A DNA stretch of 20,840 nt from CAZXSK01 sp964642855. Lineage in GTDB: Bacteria; Planctomycetota; Phycisphaerae; SM23-33. This document shows, piece by piece, positions 6,481 to 13,762 of the stretch (position 1 is the first letter of the stretch; each line of letters starts with the position of its first letter). Both the position numbers and the translations under genes were made by a program. The stretch spans positions 1 through 20,840 of the forward strand of contig CAZXSK010000067.1 in NCBI GenBank assembly GCA_964642855.1, given 5' to 3'. The notes below the pieces were generated by a model that was given only the letters and a program-made list of their open reading frames with translations, made no database searches and was not told the origin of the DNA.

Positions 6481-7851
6481 ATGGGTAATGCAAATCCAGG
6501 CCCCCGCCCCGATGGCGGAGAGCCTTCTGAGGTTGCGCCTCCAGTTGACGGCCAGAAGCCTTCCACGGACACCGAGCCAAGCGACTCGGGCGTTGAAGAG
6601 ACTATGTGCAACAGCGTCATCGTGCGATATGGCATGATGCGTAGCGTCGGGGAGTTTCGCTGCGACCTTCCCGAAGTTCCCCAGGCGGGAACCAAACTGG
6701 TGGTTCGCACGGATCGCGGCGTCGAACTGGGAGAGGTCGTCGTACCCGTCGCCGAAGGGGCCTCTTGCCGTTGCGTAACACCTGGCCGCCTCAGAGAGTT
6801 CATTGAGGGAAACGGTGAGGATTACCCCCTCCGGCGGAATGGCAAGGTGCTGCGCCTGGCCAACACGCAGGATATCATCGATCAGCGACACCTGGACAGC
6901 TCAGCCAGGGAAGAGGGCAACTACTGCCGTCAACTGATCCGTGAAATGGGTCTGAAGATGCGGCTGGTGACCGTCGAGCACCTGCTGGGCGGAGAGCGGA
7001 TCGTGTTCTACTTCACCGCTGAATCGCGTGTGGATTTCCGCGAGTTGGTCAAGCAGTTAGCGTCGCAGTACCGCACCCGCATCGAGATGCGCCAAGTAGG
7101 CGCACGGGACGAGGCCCGCCTTGTGGCTGACTACGAACGCTGCGGCCAGCGATGCTGCTGCCAGCAGTTCATCAAGGATCTCAAGCCCGTCTCGATGCGG
7201 ATGGCGAAGTTGCAGAAGGCAACGCTGGATCCGTCGAAGATTTCGGGTCGGTGTGGGAGACTGATGTGCTGCCTGCGGTACGAAGATGACAGCTACCGTG
7301 AGCTCAAGAAGGCCCTTCCCCACAAGAAGAGCTGGGTTCGCACCGAGACCGTCATCGGCAGGGTCGTAGGTACGCAGGTGCTGACGCAACTTGTTCGCAT
7401 CCAGCTTGCCGACGGGACGTACGAGGCGATTCCGAATGAGGAAATCATCGAGCGTGGCATGAAGGAGCCCCCTTCCGAGGAGGTCCAGGAGGCCACACGT
7501 CGCGAGGCCCAGCGTCAAGCCGCCCAGAAGCGTCAGGCGGAGCCCCCCATTTCGGATTCCGGTGAAGAACCGTCCGAGAATCAGAAGGTCGATCAGAAGT
7601 CAGACAAGCCGGGCAAGAAGAAACGGCGTAGGAGACGCAGGAAGAAACCCTCTTCTCAAAGCAAGCGATCCGACAAAGGACAGGCCAGTCATGGCAAGTC
7701 CGCCGACAGGGGCAAGGCCGCGAAAGAAAGCTCCAAGGGGAACAACCAGTCCAAGAAGAAGCGTCGAAGAAGACGCAGGAAGAAGAAACAACCCAGCGCT
7801 CAGCGAGGCGGCGGTGGCGGGAAGAGCTCTTCTGGTGGTTCGGGCAGCTAA
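6481..7851 (+). CDS. RicT/YaaT-like PSP1-domain protein with basic C-terminal tail
   Basis: A 456-aa protein of the PSP1 C-terminal (YaaT/RicT) family. In Bacillus, RicT is part of the iron-sulfur RicA-RicF-RicT complex that works with RNase Y in mRNA maturation. Core hallmarks are a Cys cluster at 221-227 (ERCGQRCCCQQF) and SGRCGRLMCCLRYE with Cys258, Cys263 and Cys264. Residues 340-456 form a low-complexity tail with two polybasic blocks (379-389 and 425-436, KKKRRRRRRKK) and a Gly/Ser end, suggesting RNA or ribosome contact. The first 41 residues are Pro/Glu-rich and non-conserved; an in-frame ATG at 6604, preceded by GAAGAG, starts the conserved part (MCNSVIVRYG) and may be the true start. 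It is divergent from the pyr operon. ricA and ricF are not nearby. Confidence 0.85.
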   Translation: MGNANPGPRPDGGEPSEVAPPVDGQKPSTDTEPSDSGVEETMCNSVIVRYGMMRSVGEFRCDLPEVPQAGTKLVVRTDRGVELGEVVVPVAEGASCRCVTPGRLREFIEGNGEDYPLRRNGKVLRLANTQDIIDQRHLDSSAREEGNYCRQLIREMGLKMRLVTVEHLLGGERIVFYFTAESRVDFRELVKQLASQYRTRIEMRQVGARDEARLVADYERCGQRCCCQQFIKDLKPVSMRMAKLQKATLDPSKISGRCGRLMCCLRYEDDSYRELKKALPHKKSWVRTETVIGRVVGTQVLTQLVRIQLADGTYEAIPNEEIIERGMKEPPSEEVQEATRREAQRQAAQKRQAEPPISDSGEEPSENQKVDQKSDKPGKKKRRRRRRKKPSSQSKRSDKGQASHGKSADRGKAAKESSKGNNQSKKKRRRRRRKKKQPSAQRGGGGGKSSSGGSGS

Positions 7852-7911
7852 GGCAGTTGATCGGCAGCAGGCAGCGAGCGACGTCCATTGGAGCGCAACC
7901 GTGACGAGGCC

Positions 7912-8694
7912 TCAGTCAGACCAATCGAACTCCACAACCACCGGGGCGTGGTCGGAGGGTTTGTCCTCCTTTGTGCCCTTGCGTTGGTCTCGGTCAACCC
8001 ATGCCGATCTGGCGCGTCTGCCGAGCGACGCTGTTGTAAGGATGTGATCGATCCGCAGGCCATCATTGCGGTGGAATGCTCCTCGCCTGTAGTCCCACCA
8101 TGAATAGACTCCGCCATCGGGATGGATCTTTGCGAACGGGTCAACCAAGCCCCATTCACATACTTTCCGCAGCGCAGATCTCGCCTCCGGGTGGAACAGG
8201 ACACTATCCGACCACGCTTCAGGCCGGGCGACGTCGGCGTCGCGCAAGGCTACGTTCAGGTCGCCGCACAAGGCGAGCGGTTGGTCGGGGTCCAAGGCTT
8301 TGAGTGATGTCCGCAGCCTTCCAAGCCAACGGAGTTTGTACACCCACTTGTCGGAACCGACCTCGGCTCCATTGGGTACGTATGCGCTGAAAACACGTAT
8401 GCCCGCAACATCGGCCGATATCAGCCGGGCCTGGCGGTCATCTGAATCACCTTCCAGGCCGCGCGATATCCTGTTCGGTGGTTCTTTCGACAAAATTGCC
8501 ACGCCGTTGTAGGTTCTCTGCCCAGCCACGGCCGCGTGATACTTTGCCCGCCTGAATTCCTCCCTTGGGAACTGTTCATCGGGTGTCTTCAACTCCTGCA
8601 GGCAGAGGACGTCTGGCTGGTGGCGCTCCAGCCAGCTGACGACACGTTCCAGCCGAACACGGATGGAATTTACGTTCCAGGTCGCAATCCTCAT
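7912..8694 (-). CDS. xth: exodeoxyribonuclease III (AP endonuclease, EEP family)
   Basis: A 260-aa Mg-dependent DNA-repair nuclease that cuts 5' of abasic sites and removes 3'-blocking groups. Catalytic residues of the exonuclease III fold are seen in order: Asn7 in MRIATWNVNSIR, Glu34 in LCLQELK, Tyr105 in YVPNG, Asp145 and Asn147 in GDLN, Asp216 in RIDH, and Asp248-His249 in SDHAPV. I took the ATG at 8694, which begins the conserved N-terminus; a longer frame adds 20 unrelated residues. There is no Shine-Dalgarno sequence ahead of it. It converges on the RicT gene, 60 nt away. The short gap 7852-7911 shows nothing notable. Confidence 0.95.
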   Translation of the reverse strand: MRIATWNVNSIRVRLERVVSWLERHQPDVLCLQELKTPDEQFPREEFRRAKYHAAVAGQRTYNGVAILSKEPPNRISRGLEGDSDDRQARLISADVAGIRVFSAYVPNGAEVGSDKWVYKLRWLGRLRTSLKALDPDQPLALCGDLNVALRDADVARPEAWSDSVLFHPEARSALRKVCEWGLVDPFAKIHPDGGVYSWWDYRRGAFHRNDGLRIDHILTTASLGRRARSAWVDRDQRKGTKEDKPSDHAPVVVEFDWSD

Positions 8695-8701
8695 GCACGA
8701 G

Positions 8702-8730
8702 AGTATAGGCAAGGCCGGTTTCGCCGACCA
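8702..8730 (-). promoter_or_regulatory. candidate promoter for xth, possibly leaderless
   Basis: On the minus strand a TATACT (8702-8707) with a weak TGGTCG (8725-8730) 17 bp upstream would start transcription about 6-8 nt downstream, essentially at the xth ATG. Together with the lack of a Shine-Dalgarno sequence, this suggests a leaderless transcript. The -35 is poor, so the call is tentative. Confidence 0.3.
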
Positions 8731-8843
8731 GTGATTGCTCTGGTCTGTGGTCATGCCCTCACGCGAATCGGATTGAAAATCATCCTCTCAGAGGGCATAC
8801 TTCTGGCTTCAACAGGGAAGTTGGCGCAGGGAAAGAGGACGGG

Positions 8844-10736
8844 ATGTTGCAGAAGCAGTTGGAAGTCACATTTCAGCCGATCGGTCGGAAAGTCTTCGTC
8901 CTTGCCGGGACGAGCGTGCTGGAAGCAGCAGCAAGGGCAGGTCTCACGATCGATACCCCTTGTGGAGGGGGCGGAATCTGTGGCAGGTGCCGGGTGCGCT
9001 TTTCGGAGGGTGCGCCCGTGCCCGGCGACCAGGACGGGGAACGCTTCACCCCGGAGAAACTCGACGAAGGCTGGCGTTTGGCGTGCCACACCTACATCGA
9101 GAAGTCCTGCTCGATTCACGTTCCCGAAGACTCTCTGTTCTCCGCGCAGCTGAGGATTATTACCTCGCGGTCCGGGGGCAGCATGGGAGAACTCCTTCCG
9201 GCTGTGCGCAAGCAGAGGGTAGAGATGAATCCTCCCTCGCTGGAAGATTCCAGAGCAGACCTCCTCAGGCTCCAGCAGCAGACGGGCCCGGTCAAAGTAA
9301 GCCTGGATATGCTTCGCCGGCTGGCGCCGACGCTGCGTGAAGGCGCTTTCTGCGGAACCGCCGTGCTGGCCGAAAGTGAACTGATCGACTTTCACCCGGG
9401 AGATACCACAGACCGTTGCCTCGGAGTCGCCATCGACATTGGCACCACAACTCTCGCCGGTTCGCTGCTGGATCTGGTCAGCGGTAAAGAACTCGCGCTG
9501 TCAGCACTTGCAAACCCCCAGAGCCGCTTCGGTGACGACGTTCTGACCCGGATCCGGCATGCTGGCGAATCTCCGCAGGGGCTCGACGCTCTGCGAGACA
9601 CGATCATCGAAGCGGTGAACACGATGGTCGAGGATCTCTGCGGACAAGCCGAGCTGCCCACCACGGAGATCTATGAAGTCGTCTTTGCGGGAAACACTAC
9701 GATGCAGCACCTCCTTTGTGGGTTGGATCCGTCTCCATTGGGTCAGATACCCTTCGTGCCTGCATTCGCTCGGGGTCTTTCGCTGTCGGCTTCGGAACTG
9801 AGGCTATCGGTGCATCGTGGAGCCCGGGCTCAGATCCTGCCCGTCGTCGGTGGTTTCGTGGGTGGTGACACCGTCGCGGGGCTGGTAGCTACTCGCATCG
9901 GTGGCATGGACGGGCCGGAAATGCTGGTGGATATCGGGACCAACGGAGAGATCGTGCTGGCCTGCGAGGGCGAGTTGTGGGCGGCCAGCACTTCCGCCGG
10001 TCCCGCATTCGAAGGGGCGCGGATATCCTGCGGCATGAGAGCGGTCCCCGGAGCCGTTGAGAAGGTCGTCTTCGATGACGATATCCGCCTGAGCACCATC
10101 GGGGACGATCCTGCAAGGGGAATCTGCGGAAGCGCTCTGGTGGACCTGGTTGCCCAGTTGCTGGACTGTGGGATCCTCACACCCGAAGGCAGGATGCTTG
10201 CCCGGAAGGAACTCCCTGCGGATCTCCCGGCCAGGATTGCGGAAAGAGTGCTTCCCGACGAGAACGGTCAGCATGAGTTCCTTGTGGCCTGCGAAGGCGA
10301 CGGTGGCGGTCGGCGGGTCGTGGTCACGCAGAGGGACATCCGGGAGATGCAGCTTGCGACGGGGGCGATACGAGCGGGCATCAATCTGCTGCTCAGGCAG
10401 GTTGGCATCGAGCCGACCGACCTGGTGCGCGTCTGCATCGCGGGGGGTTTCGGCAGCTTCATCCGCCGCGACCATGCCCAGCGGATCGGGCTGATCACGC
10501 CGGGCATTCCGCACCGGCGGATACACTTTGTGGGCAATGCTTCGCTGGACGGAGCCAAGTGGGCGATGTTGTCGACTTCGGCCCGCAAACAGGCGGAGGT
10601 CCTGGCTGGGGCAACGCGCCACGTGAATCTCTCTCAGGACCCAGCCTTCCAGGATGCGTTTGCCGAAGCCATGATCTTTCCTGCTTCTCCCCAGGCCGAT
10701 GCCGAAGGTTCCGAGGCGGGCCCTGAAACCATGTAG
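8844..10736 (+). CDS. RACo-like 2Fe-2S ferredoxin / ASKHA ATPase (DUF4445), corrinoid-protein activator candidate
   Basis: A 630-aa two-part protein. Residues 1-95 are a plant-type 2Fe-2S ferredoxin with ligands Cys40, Cys46, Cys49 (CGGGGICGRC) and Cys81. After a middle region (about 95-190), residues 190-610 form the DUF4445 ASKHA-type ATPase: phosphate loop DIGTTT (198-203), AGNTTMQHLLCG (282-293), GGFVGGDTVAG (336-346), DIGTNGE (363-369), GPAFEGARI (386-394), GICGSALVDL and IAGGFGSF (532-539). Relatives use ATP to drive reduction of Co(II) corrinoid proteins to the active Co(I) state in methyl-transfer pathways. The ATG has a good Shine-Dalgarno, AGAGGA. No corrinoid protein or methyltransferase gene lies beside it here, so its partner is unknown. 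Confidence 0.9.
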   Translation: MLQKQLEVTFQPIGRKVFVLAGTSVLEAAARAGLTIDTPCGGGGICGRCRVRFSEGAPVPGDQDGERFTPEKLDEGWRLACHTYIEKSCSIHVPEDSLFSAQLRIITSRSGGSMGELLPAVRKQRVEMNPPSLEDSRADLLRLQQQTGPVKVSLDMLRRLAPTLREGAFCGTAVLAESELIDFHPGDTTDRCLGVAIDIGTTTLAGSLLDLVSGKELALSALANPQSRFGDDVLTRIRHAGESPQGLDALRDTIIEAVNTMVEDLCGQAELPTTEIYEVVFAGNTTMQHLLCGLDPSPLGQIPFVPAFARGLSLSASELRLSVHRGARAQILPVVGGFVGGDTVAGLVATRIGGMDGPEMLVDIGTNGEIVLACEGELWAASTSAGPAFEGARISCGMRAVPGAVEKVVFDDDIRLSTIGDDPARGICGSALVDLVAQLLDCGILTPEGRMLARKELPADLPARIAERVLPDENGQHEFLVACEGDGGGRRVVVTQRDIREMQLATGAIRAGINLLLRQVGIEPTDLVRVCIAGGFGSFIRRDHAQRIGLITPGIPHRRIHFVGNASLDGAKWAMLSTSARKQAEVLAGATRHVNLSQDPAFQDAFAEAMIFPASPQADAEGSEAGPETM

Positions 10737-11143
10737 ATCGCCTGCCGTTGCTCTGGCCACTCTACAGTCTTCTCCAGCGATGAATTCGGGCCCGACATAA
10801 ATGGCGCAGCGTGCTTTGCTGTGGAAGCGATTGGCGGAAAGGTCATCGATTTCTGCCAGACAATGGTGATCTACTCATCGCCTAACCTGCAAGCCTGCCC
10901 CCGAAGGTTGCCGGTTCATCTCTCACCCCCCACGTCATAACCACCTTCAGACACAGAGAAAGTGCCGAGTAGGTAACGGCCTTGTTGCTTGGCGACGAAT
11001 ATCCTACGCGTATGTGACTAATCGTCATGAATACGACAAAAATGTTATAAACGTATCACTAGATAACTATTTTGTAGTTTCTGCTCATCCGCCGCGGAGT
11101 CTAAGGTAAGACCCAAGATCATATAAAAAAATGACTTAGGCCC
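10737..11143. other. intergenic region upstream of amt, AT-rich in its second half
   Basis: No convincing gene was found in these 407 nt. The first part (10737-10970) has ordinary composition and no clear terminator for the preceding gene. From about 10985 to 11135 the DNA becomes markedly AT-rich. It holds the dyad TGAC-N5-GTCA (11015-11027), an outer pair CGTAT / AATACG around it, a GTTAT...ATAAC pair (about 11044-11067), and an A7 run (11125-11131) that would bend DNA. These lie about 10-150 bp upstream of the sigma-54-type promoter, where enhancer-binding-protein sites are expected, but no match to the classic NtrC site (TGCAC-N-GTGCA) is visible. Confidence 0.5.
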
Positions 11144-11198
11144 GTTTGGCTTGTTTGGCACGGGGTGTGCTGTGCTGTACAGCGGACAAGGAGTGTAT
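11144..11198 (+). repeat. 55-nt direct repeat, left copy, ending at the N gap
   Basis: These 55 nt are identical to 11299-11353 and stop exactly at the first N. Exact identity over 55 nt on both edges of a 100-N spacer points to an assembler k-mer overlap between two contigs, or else to a real tandem repeat that could not be resolved. The copy includes a sigma-54-type promoter and the palindrome GCTGTACAGC (11174-11183). Confidence 0.9.
11156..11171 (+). promoter_or_regulatory. sigma-54-type -24/-12 promoter, left copy
   Basis: The sequence TGGCACGGGGTGTGCT matches the RpoN consensus TGGCACG-N4-TTGCW with the invariant GG and GC dinucleotides at correct spacing; the only miss is G for the first T of TTGC. 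It sits in the left copy of the 55-nt repeat and is probably the same physical site as the copy at 11311-11326. It fits the nitrogen-related genes downstream. Confidence 0.6.
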
Positions 11199-11298
11199 NN
11201 NNNNNNNNNNNNNNNNNNNNNNNNNNNNNNNNNNNNNNNNNNNNNNNNNNNNNNNNNNNNNNNNNNNNNNNNNNNNNNNNNNNNNNNNNNNNNNNNNN
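11199..11298. other. assembly gap (100 N)
   Basis: Exactly 100 unknown bases, the conventional placeholder for a gap of unknown size. The flanks are identical for 55 nt, so the true separation may be negative (contigs that overlap) rather than 100 nt. Any reading frame drawn through it is meaningless. Confidence 0.98.
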
Positions 11299-11353
11299 GT
11301 TTGGCTTGTTTGGCACGGGGTGTGCTGTGCTGTACAGCGGACAAGGAGTGTAT
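11299..11353 (+). repeat. 55-nt direct repeat, right copy, starting at the N gap
   Basis: Identical to 11144-11198 and beginning at the first base after the Ns. It is the copy contiguous with amt, so promoter positions relative to the gene should be measured from here. Confidence 0.9.
11311..11326 (+). promoter_or_regulatory. sigma-54-type promoter of the amt-glnB operon
   Basis: TGGCACGGGGTGTGCT carries GG and GC separated by the exact sigma-54 spacing (-24/-12). It predicts transcription start near 11337, at or beside the palindrome GCTGTACAGC, and a leader of about 227 nt before amt. Sigma-54 control through NtrC-like activators is common for ammonium transporters and PII genes. The regulator gene is not in this window. 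Confidence 0.7.
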
Positions 11354-11563
11354 CCCGTGACAACACCAAGCCGGACAACGAGACACGCATGTTCCCTCCT
11401 CGACAGGTGCCTGCCGTCGCGTGGGGCGGCGAGAGGCGGAGGAGCAGCGTCGGGCCGGCTCGGAGGCAGAGACCCCACAGTATCTGAGACTTCCTCAAGG
11501 CGAAGGAAACGTACCCGCAGAGGTACTTGGTCCAAAGGTATTCCAGGTTCAGGAGCAACGGAA
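11337..11563 (+). other. long 5' leader of amt
   Basis: About 227 nt lie between the predicted start and amt. A possible closing helix pairs GTGGGG (11421-11426) with CCCCAC (11473-11478) around a purine/GC-rich interior, and a small GTACC-N6-GGTAC hairpin lies just upstream of the ribosome-binding site. I see no match to the glnA glutamine riboswitch or other named RNA, so a regulatory role is speculative. Confidence 0.3.
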
Positions 11564-13141
11564 ATGAAGAAATCATTACTGACAATCTTACTGCTGACGG
11601 CCATTGTGGGTGTTCCGCGACTGGCGTTGGCTGCGGACGAAGAGGCACCAGCGGCACCCAGCGAAGCCGCGGTGAAGGCTGCCTACGAGAAGGCTGGGAC
11701 CGACGCCAACAGCCAGATAGAGATGGCCGTACAGGCCGAGGCGGACGGTAAGTCGGCTGCCTATGCCAGTGACGCCACGCCGGTTGAGGAAACCGTCGAG
11801 GTGGAGGTAGGCGGGAAGACTGAGAAAGTTACCGTCTACCGGGAACAGACCGATGTGGAGAAGCATCAGTTCTACGGCAATGTGCTGTGGACGGCGGTCG
11901 CCGCGTTCCTGGTGTTCTTCATGCAGGCTGGCTTTGCCATGGTCGAAGCCGGTTTCACACGGGCCAAGAACGCCGTGAACATCATCATGAAGAACGTCAT
12001 GGACTTCTCCATCGGCATCATCGCGTTCTTCGTGATTGGCTTCCATCTTATGTTCTCCGGCGACGAGCCGCTGTTTTTCCTGGGCTCGACCGAAATGGCC
12101 GACTGGGGCATGACCTTCTTCATTTTCCAGGCCGTCTTCGCCGCGACCGCAGCAACCATCGTTTCCGGTGCCATGGCTGAGCGGACGAAATTCACCTCCT
12201 ACCTGGTGTACTCTGCTGCCATCAGCGCGATCATCTACCCGATCAGCGGCAGTTGGGCCTGGGGATCGCTGCTTGACGGCGAAGGCTGGCTGGAGACCTT
12301 CTATCAGCTCAAGATGCCCGGAGGCGATTCCCACGCGGTGTTCTTCAGCGACTTTGCGGGTTCGACCGTGGTTCATAGCGTCGGTGGCTGGCTGGCCCTG
12401 GCCGGTGCCATCGTGCTGGGTCCGCGAATCGGCAAATACGTTAACGGCAAGCCCCGCGCGATCATGGGTCACAACATCCCCCTGGCTGCACTGGGTGTGT
12501 TCATCCTGTTCTTCGGCTGGTTCGGCTTCAACCCCGGGTCCACCACGACGTTCGACAGCTCGCTGGGCGGCATCGCAGTGACAACCGGTCTTGCAGCCGC
12601 TGCTGGCGGATTGCTTGCCATGCTGACGGCCTGGCTGATTGAGAGAAAGCCTGACGCTTCGATGACGCTCAACGGCGTGCTGGCCGGCTTGGTATCGATC
12701 ACCGCTCCCTGTGCGACGGTCACTCCCTTCTGGGCAACCGTTATCGGGGCGATTGGCGGAATTATCGTGGTCCTGGCAGTCATCTTCATCGACCGCGTGC
12801 TGAAGGTCGACGACCCGGTCGGCGCCGTTGCGGTTCACGGCGTCTGCGGTGCGTGGGGCACGCTTTCATGCGGCCTGTTCAATACTCCCGAAGCCGCGTG
12901 GGAAGGCGGCCCGATGATCGGCGGCGTTCTTGTCGGCGGGTCCATCCACCAGTTGCTGGTGCAGTTGGTCGGGGTGGCGTCGGTCTTCGCCTACGCCTTC
13001 ATCGTCGGACTCGTGCTGTTCTTCGCCATCCGCCTGACGATCGGTCTGCGGGTCAGTGCGGAAGAGGAACTGCGTGGCCTGGATGTTGGCGAACACGGGA
13101 TGGAAGCCTACTCGGGATTCCAGGTGTTCACCACGACCTGA
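11564..13141 (+). CDS. amt: ammonium transporter (Amt family) with extended periplasmic N-terminus
   Basis: A 525-aa inner-membrane ammonium channel. A Sec signal peptide (residues 1-23, ending ALA) is followed by an unusual acidic, Ala/Glu-rich segment of about 80 residues. The Amt fold begins at about residue 102 (FYGNVLWTAVAAFLVFFMQAGFAMVEAGF). The twin pore histidines are His271 in STVVHSVGGWLAL and His425 in AVHGVCGAWGTL. The C-terminal tail LRVSAEEELRGLDVGEHGMEAY is the conserved cytoplasmic PII-contact region. The ATG is fixed by AGGAG about 9 nt upstream and the signal peptide; longer frames run into the assembly gap. It is probably driven by the sigma-54-type promoter and followed by the PII gene 145 nt downstream. 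Confidence 0.95.
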   Translation: MKKSLLTILLLTAIVGVPRLALAADEEAPAAPSEAAVKAAYEKAGTDANSQIEMAVQAEADGKSAAYASDATPVEETVEVEVGGKTEKVTVYREQTDVEKHQFYGNVLWTAVAAFLVFFMQAGFAMVEAGFTRAKNAVNIIMKNVMDFSIGIIAFFVIGFHLMFSGDEPLFFLGSTEMADWGMTFFIFQAVFAATAATIVSGAMAERTKFTSYLVYSAAISAIIYPISGSWAWGSLLDGEGWLETFYQLKMPGGDSHAVFFSDFAGSTVVHSVGGWLALAGAIVLGPRIGKYVNGKPRAIMGHNIPLAALGVFILFFGWFGFNPGSTTTFDSSLGGIAVTTGLAAAAGGLLAMLTAWLIERKPDASMTLNGVLAGLVSITAPCATVTPFWATVIGAIGGIIVVLAVIFIDRVLKVDDPVGAVAVHGVCGAWGTLSCGLFNTPEAAWEGGPMIGGVLVGGSIHQLLVQLVGVASVFAYAFIVGLVLFFAIRLTIGLRVSAEEELRGLDVGEHGMEAYSGFQVFTTT

Positions 13142-13163
13142 CCTTGTCTGGAAAACGCGTGTG

Positions 13164-13210
13164 TGGGTGGCGGGCTGTTGGCCTCCTCCTCCCTGGCAGC
13201 CAGCCGCCCA
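13164..13210 (+). other. intercistronic hairpin between amt and the PII gene
   Basis: Arms 13164-13177 and 13197-13210 pair over 14 positions with one G-U and one mismatch, enclosing a 19-nt loop. It starts 22 nt after the amt stop and has no U-tract after it. It may protect the amt mRNA 3' end or set the amt to PII ratio by partial termination. Confidence 0.45.
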
Positions 13211-13286
13211 CCACCGAATCCGGGATCTATGACAACGTCCGGAAGACCGACAAGGCCTGACTAACAAGACTACAAGGAGCATAGAG

Positions 13287-13628
13287 ATGAAACTGATCAT
13301 TGCCTACATCCAGCCCGAGAAGCTCAACGACGTGAAGCAGTCGCTCTACTCGGCGGAGGTCTACAAGATGTCCGTGAGCAACGCACTCGGGTGCGGACAG
13401 CAGAAGGGATACCACGAGACATATCGCGGTGTGGATGTCGAAGTGAATCTGCTGAAGAAAGTGAAAGTCGAGATCGCCGTCAACGACGACTACGTCCAGA
13501 AGACCATCGATGCGGTCGTCGAAGGGGCCCGGTCGGGCAACATCGGCGACGGAAAGATCTTCGTGATTCCTCTCGAAAGGTGCGTGCGTATCCGCACCGG
13601 GGAAGAGGGAAGCGAAGCCATCGGATAA
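13287..13628 (+). CDS. glnB: PII nitrogen regulatory protein (GlnB/GlnK family) lacking Tyr51
   Basis: A 113-aa protein aligning without gaps to E. coli GlnB over its whole length. PII trimers sense ATP/ADP and 2-oxoglutarate and, when encoded next to amt, usually block the channel through the T-loop. Ligand residues Gln39 and Lys58, the B-loop GDGK (87-90) and RIRTGEE near residue 101 are kept. In the T-loop the usual RGAEY is RGVDV: Val replaces the uridylylated Tyr51 and position 49, the serine phosphorylated in cyanobacteria, is also Val. Lys85 is Asn. Signalling by covalent modification at the known sites is therefore unlikely. The ATG follows AAGGAG at 8 nt. By its pairing with amt it could equally be named glnK. 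Confidence 0.94.
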   Translation: MKLIIAYIQPEKLNDVKQSLYSAEVYKMSVSNALGCGQQKGYHETYRGVDVEVNLLKKVKVEIAVNDDYVQKTIDAVVEGARSGNIGDGKIFVIPLERCVRIRTGEEGSEAIG

Positions 13629-13762
13629 TGCGTCCCGCCTTCCTGATCGTGCCCGGCGTTGTGGCGCCAGTCAGGTGCGGTCGGCCAAGGCGGGTGACCT
13701 GAAAACTTCTTCCCGTCAGGACGGACGGCTTCCCCAGCCGATCCTCCTGGTGCCTGGTGCCT

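Noticed and set aside
8536..9153. 205-aa plus-strand frame across the xth start and RACo-like gene start
   Set aside because: It overlaps two well-supported genes in other frames and has no motif.
11165..11563. Upstream extension of the amt frame to the gap
   Set aside because: It contains Ns and no conserved protein. The ATG at 11564 has a Shine-Dalgarno sequence and starts a signal peptide, and the promoter lies within the extension.
11354..11563. glnA-type glutamine riboswitch in the amt leader
   Set aside because: No match to its conserved core was seen; only generic hairpins are present.
11119..11657. Open frames on both strands running through the run of Ns
   Set aside because: They are created by treating N as coding. 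The gap is a placeholder, and the flanking 55-nt repeat makes the frames look similar on both sides.
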